Source of the DNA: Antedon mediterranea
Taxonomy: Eukaryota > Echinodermata > Crinoidea > Comatulida > Antedonidae
Reading direction: 5' to 3'
NCBI RefSeq assembly: GCF_964355755.1
Contig: NC_092680.1
Span: 2,891,001 to 2,955,000, forward strand
DNA length: 64,000 bases
Below, one piece after another: positions 61,881 to 64,000 of the stretch (positions are counted from its first letter, which is position 1; every line of letters begins with the position of its first letter). The notes below the pieces were generated by a model. That model was given only the letters and a program-made list of their open reading frames with translations, ran no database searches and was not told where the DNA came from. The translations under genes and the position numbers were made by a program.

Positions 61881-63717
61881 TTTCCAAACATATATATCCT
61901 ACGCCTCCTGGCTGGAAGTTAAACCTCGAATTTGGTTTTAAACTTCACTTTCGTCTGAGCATTTACACACTGAGTACGCTTCTGATAGTCGGAGGAAATT
62001 TACTTAATTTGGATTTCCTCAGTTCGCGTCACGTTCAAAACCCTGGTCATTTTAGAAGAGTCAAGTGAAACGCGTTTTAAGCATTTAAGCAAAGTTTTGA
62101 ACGCGTTGGACTAAAAAAGGTAAAAACGAACGTGTACTTTTTGACGATTCAACAACGCTCTGTTGCCGATTACAGGATAGGTTGTGAGGCTGAAAAATGC
62201 TCGCTAAAAAATAGGATATGGCATGATTCATTTATCTGAGCTGAGAATTACAATTTAATATCAGAGCCTCCATTCACTTTTCACTGATCGGGTTGGGTTA
62301 TATTTAACCCACGTACGAATGTAGTTATTACATTACAATTTGTAAAATGTTTTACAATAAATCTAGGCCTACATTTTAAAACTGGATTGAGAAACGCCTC
62401 GACATTGATGTTTACGTAATGTAGGCCTAGGATTCCTTCTTTTTATAAATTTAAAAAAAAATCGATATATGGCCCGTAGTGTAGACTTAATTCAAGTAAA
62501 AATTGTTCAGTCTCAACGGTTAGAGACAACGTATTATATAAGTCAAAGATGCTCTCCGGGTAAATGCTATCCTGAGATGAGTATTAGTAAATAGTACAGT
62601 TTTTGTTTTGTTTTTTAATTAATTTATACATAATTTTACTTTCTATGGGCCAGAGATTCCGAAATAAAAATGTGAATGAATGAATGAAACTCACAACGGT
62701 TTGTTTCTTGTTGATTAAAGGTCAATTGAACATTTATTTCAAGATATAACTGCGGCGACTGGCAACTTTTGAGTTGAGACAACAAATACGAAAGAACATA
62801 ACATGTACAACCTCTAGCCTATACTGACCCACGCACTAGCTAGTAAGAGTCCAGATGTACGTCAGCATCACTAGATATTGTATGCAAATCATTCCAGGTA
62901 AGCATACCATCATGGCATCAATGACGATTACATAACCACTAAACTCACTTACACTTACTGCCGTATTTTGAATTATAGAGATCAGTTTATAAAAAAAATA
63001 TTTCATTATGCAGGTAGTGTAATATTTTGAATTAAGTAAGTAGAAGTGACTACATAAAGTTTAATTGGTTAAATAAAATGTCCCATAGGTACACGCCTAC
63101 CAATGCAACTCACATGCCGTTTCAGAGTTACAGTTCAGCTGAAGTGTATAGAAAAGGGAATTGAACATTGAATAAACCATGACTCATTCACATTTATATC
63201 AGAAAGCCTGTGCGCACTTTATGTCTTATTCCTTGGTGTGGGATGAACCCCCATGGCGCTCCAATTCGCCAGACACCAATTTTCTCCACAGATATTGCAA
63301 TTTATCTGATCAAATTTAAGCGTTTCTATATATAATATAATATTGTTAAAAGTCTTCTAGCGTATTATGTTACACCCTGTTTATTTTATATATGAAAACA
63401 TGGCGTTTACTTCTTAATGATTTGGGTTAATATTCAATTCAAGCTGGACGTAATAGTTGATGGTATAAATTTGGTCTACGTGCAACTTATTTAATTGTAA
63501 AATCAACACATTGGAATCGGTTCGTGTTATTTGTCTGCTTTTCTCTATGGAACGCCTAGTAAGCAAACACGGATGTTTTACTACATTCTCGATAACATAA
63601 TTGCAATTAAGCATATAATCAAATAAGCATACATTCATGCTCACTTAACACGTGGAGTAGTACGTATAAATTATAACAATACATTCATATATAGATACCC
63701 TACTATACTATTAGTAA
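61881..63717. other. Upstream region of the discoidin receptor
   Basis: Promoter side of the minus-strand receptor. A TATATAT lies only about 12 bases above the ATG, too close to serve as a TATA box for this start. No gene recognised. Confidence 0.45.
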
Positions 63718-63861
63718 GATGAACTCGTCGTTCAAAGTTGCAGCGCTAAAATATGGAATAACCTACCAATTGAAATTAAATATTACCCAACAATTGCTTC
63801 ATTCAAAGCTGGATATCGATCTCGTTTTTTTCTTAACAAAACTAAATATTCGTTTTCCTGA
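63718..63861 (+). mobile_element. LINE reverse-transcriptase C-terminal relic
   Basis: Plus-strand reading IWNNLPIEIKYYPTIASFKA matches the WNxLPxxI...SxxxFKxxL tail common to Jockey/CR1-type ORF2 proteins. The frame ends at a stop soon after; no upstream RT domains in the window. Confidence 0.65.
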
Positions 63862-64000
63862 TTTATAATGCTTTAGAGATAATCTTCAAAGCATATGTTA
63901 CATGTATCGTATTAGATAGATAACAATAAGTATAAATTTATTGTGAGCAATTGCAAATCTATCAGATGTGTTGCTTTAGCTTAACAAACACCACTTGTGA

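Noticed and set aside
61940-61956. ISRE-like GAAAGTGAAG upstream of the discoidin receptor
   Set aside because: Imperfect match to an interferon-type element and no evidence of such regulation in this lineage.
63414-63644. 76-codon minus-strand frame
   Set aside because: No recognisable domain, AT-rich composition like its surroundings, no splice support.

Overview
This is intron-rich, AT-rich animal nuclear DNA: GT-AG introns, AATAAA signals, many foldback MITEs and LINE/SINE relics. The very frequent AGGCCTA motif and the mix of annexin, thrombospondin type-1 (TSP1), MAM and discoidin genes suggest an invertebrate deuterostome, probably an echinoderm. That assignment is inference. I assembled every gene by hand from splice sites, intron phase and family alignment. 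Each complete model closes in frame: 2859, 319, 338, 897 (or 904) and 735 residues.

Left part (1-29245) is an annexin cluster of two head-to-head pairs. Pair 1 is a minus-strand gene (4160 to beyond base 1) and a plus-strand gene (5201-17197). Both encode a signal peptide, then TSP1 modules, then an annexin core. The plus-strand one carries 45 TSP1-like modules, 15 copies of a three-module unit, in one 7.56 kb exon. The minus-strand one has four modules and an acidic linker. Pair 2 is two ordinary cytosolic-type annexins (minus 23420-17590; plus 24942-29245). The chimeras share intron positions and phases with the ordinary annexins but have lost the calcium-binding loops. A secreted TSP1-annexin protein is an architecture I do not know from the described annexin family, and it is the main discovery candidate.

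Middle part (30484-45141, plus) is a 21-exon gene for a single-pass receptor: signal peptide, five TSP1 domains, a membrane segment, a long juxtamembrane region and a receptor-tyrosine-kinase-like domain. The kinase has degenerate catalytic motifs (HGE for HRD, N-V-A for DFG, alpha-C Glu replaced), so it looks like a pseudokinase. Two alternative terminal exons are present.

Right part (46805-61880, minus) is an 8-exon gene for a single-pass receptor: signal peptide, short MAM domain, discoidin (F5/8 type C) domain, membrane segment and a 317-residue tail with proline-rich and tyrosine motifs. It converges on the kinase-like gene.

Mobile DNA is mostly intronic. It includes seven copies of a foldback MITE ending in AAGCTTGGTTCCCACTAG, a second MITE family (CTTTGTCTACAYTATCA), a 1.37 kb TA-flanked element with perfect internal palindromes, a 0.63 kb TTAA-flanked element, two tRNA-like SINE heads and two LINE reverse-transcriptase tails. 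The last 2 kb holds only a LINE relic.
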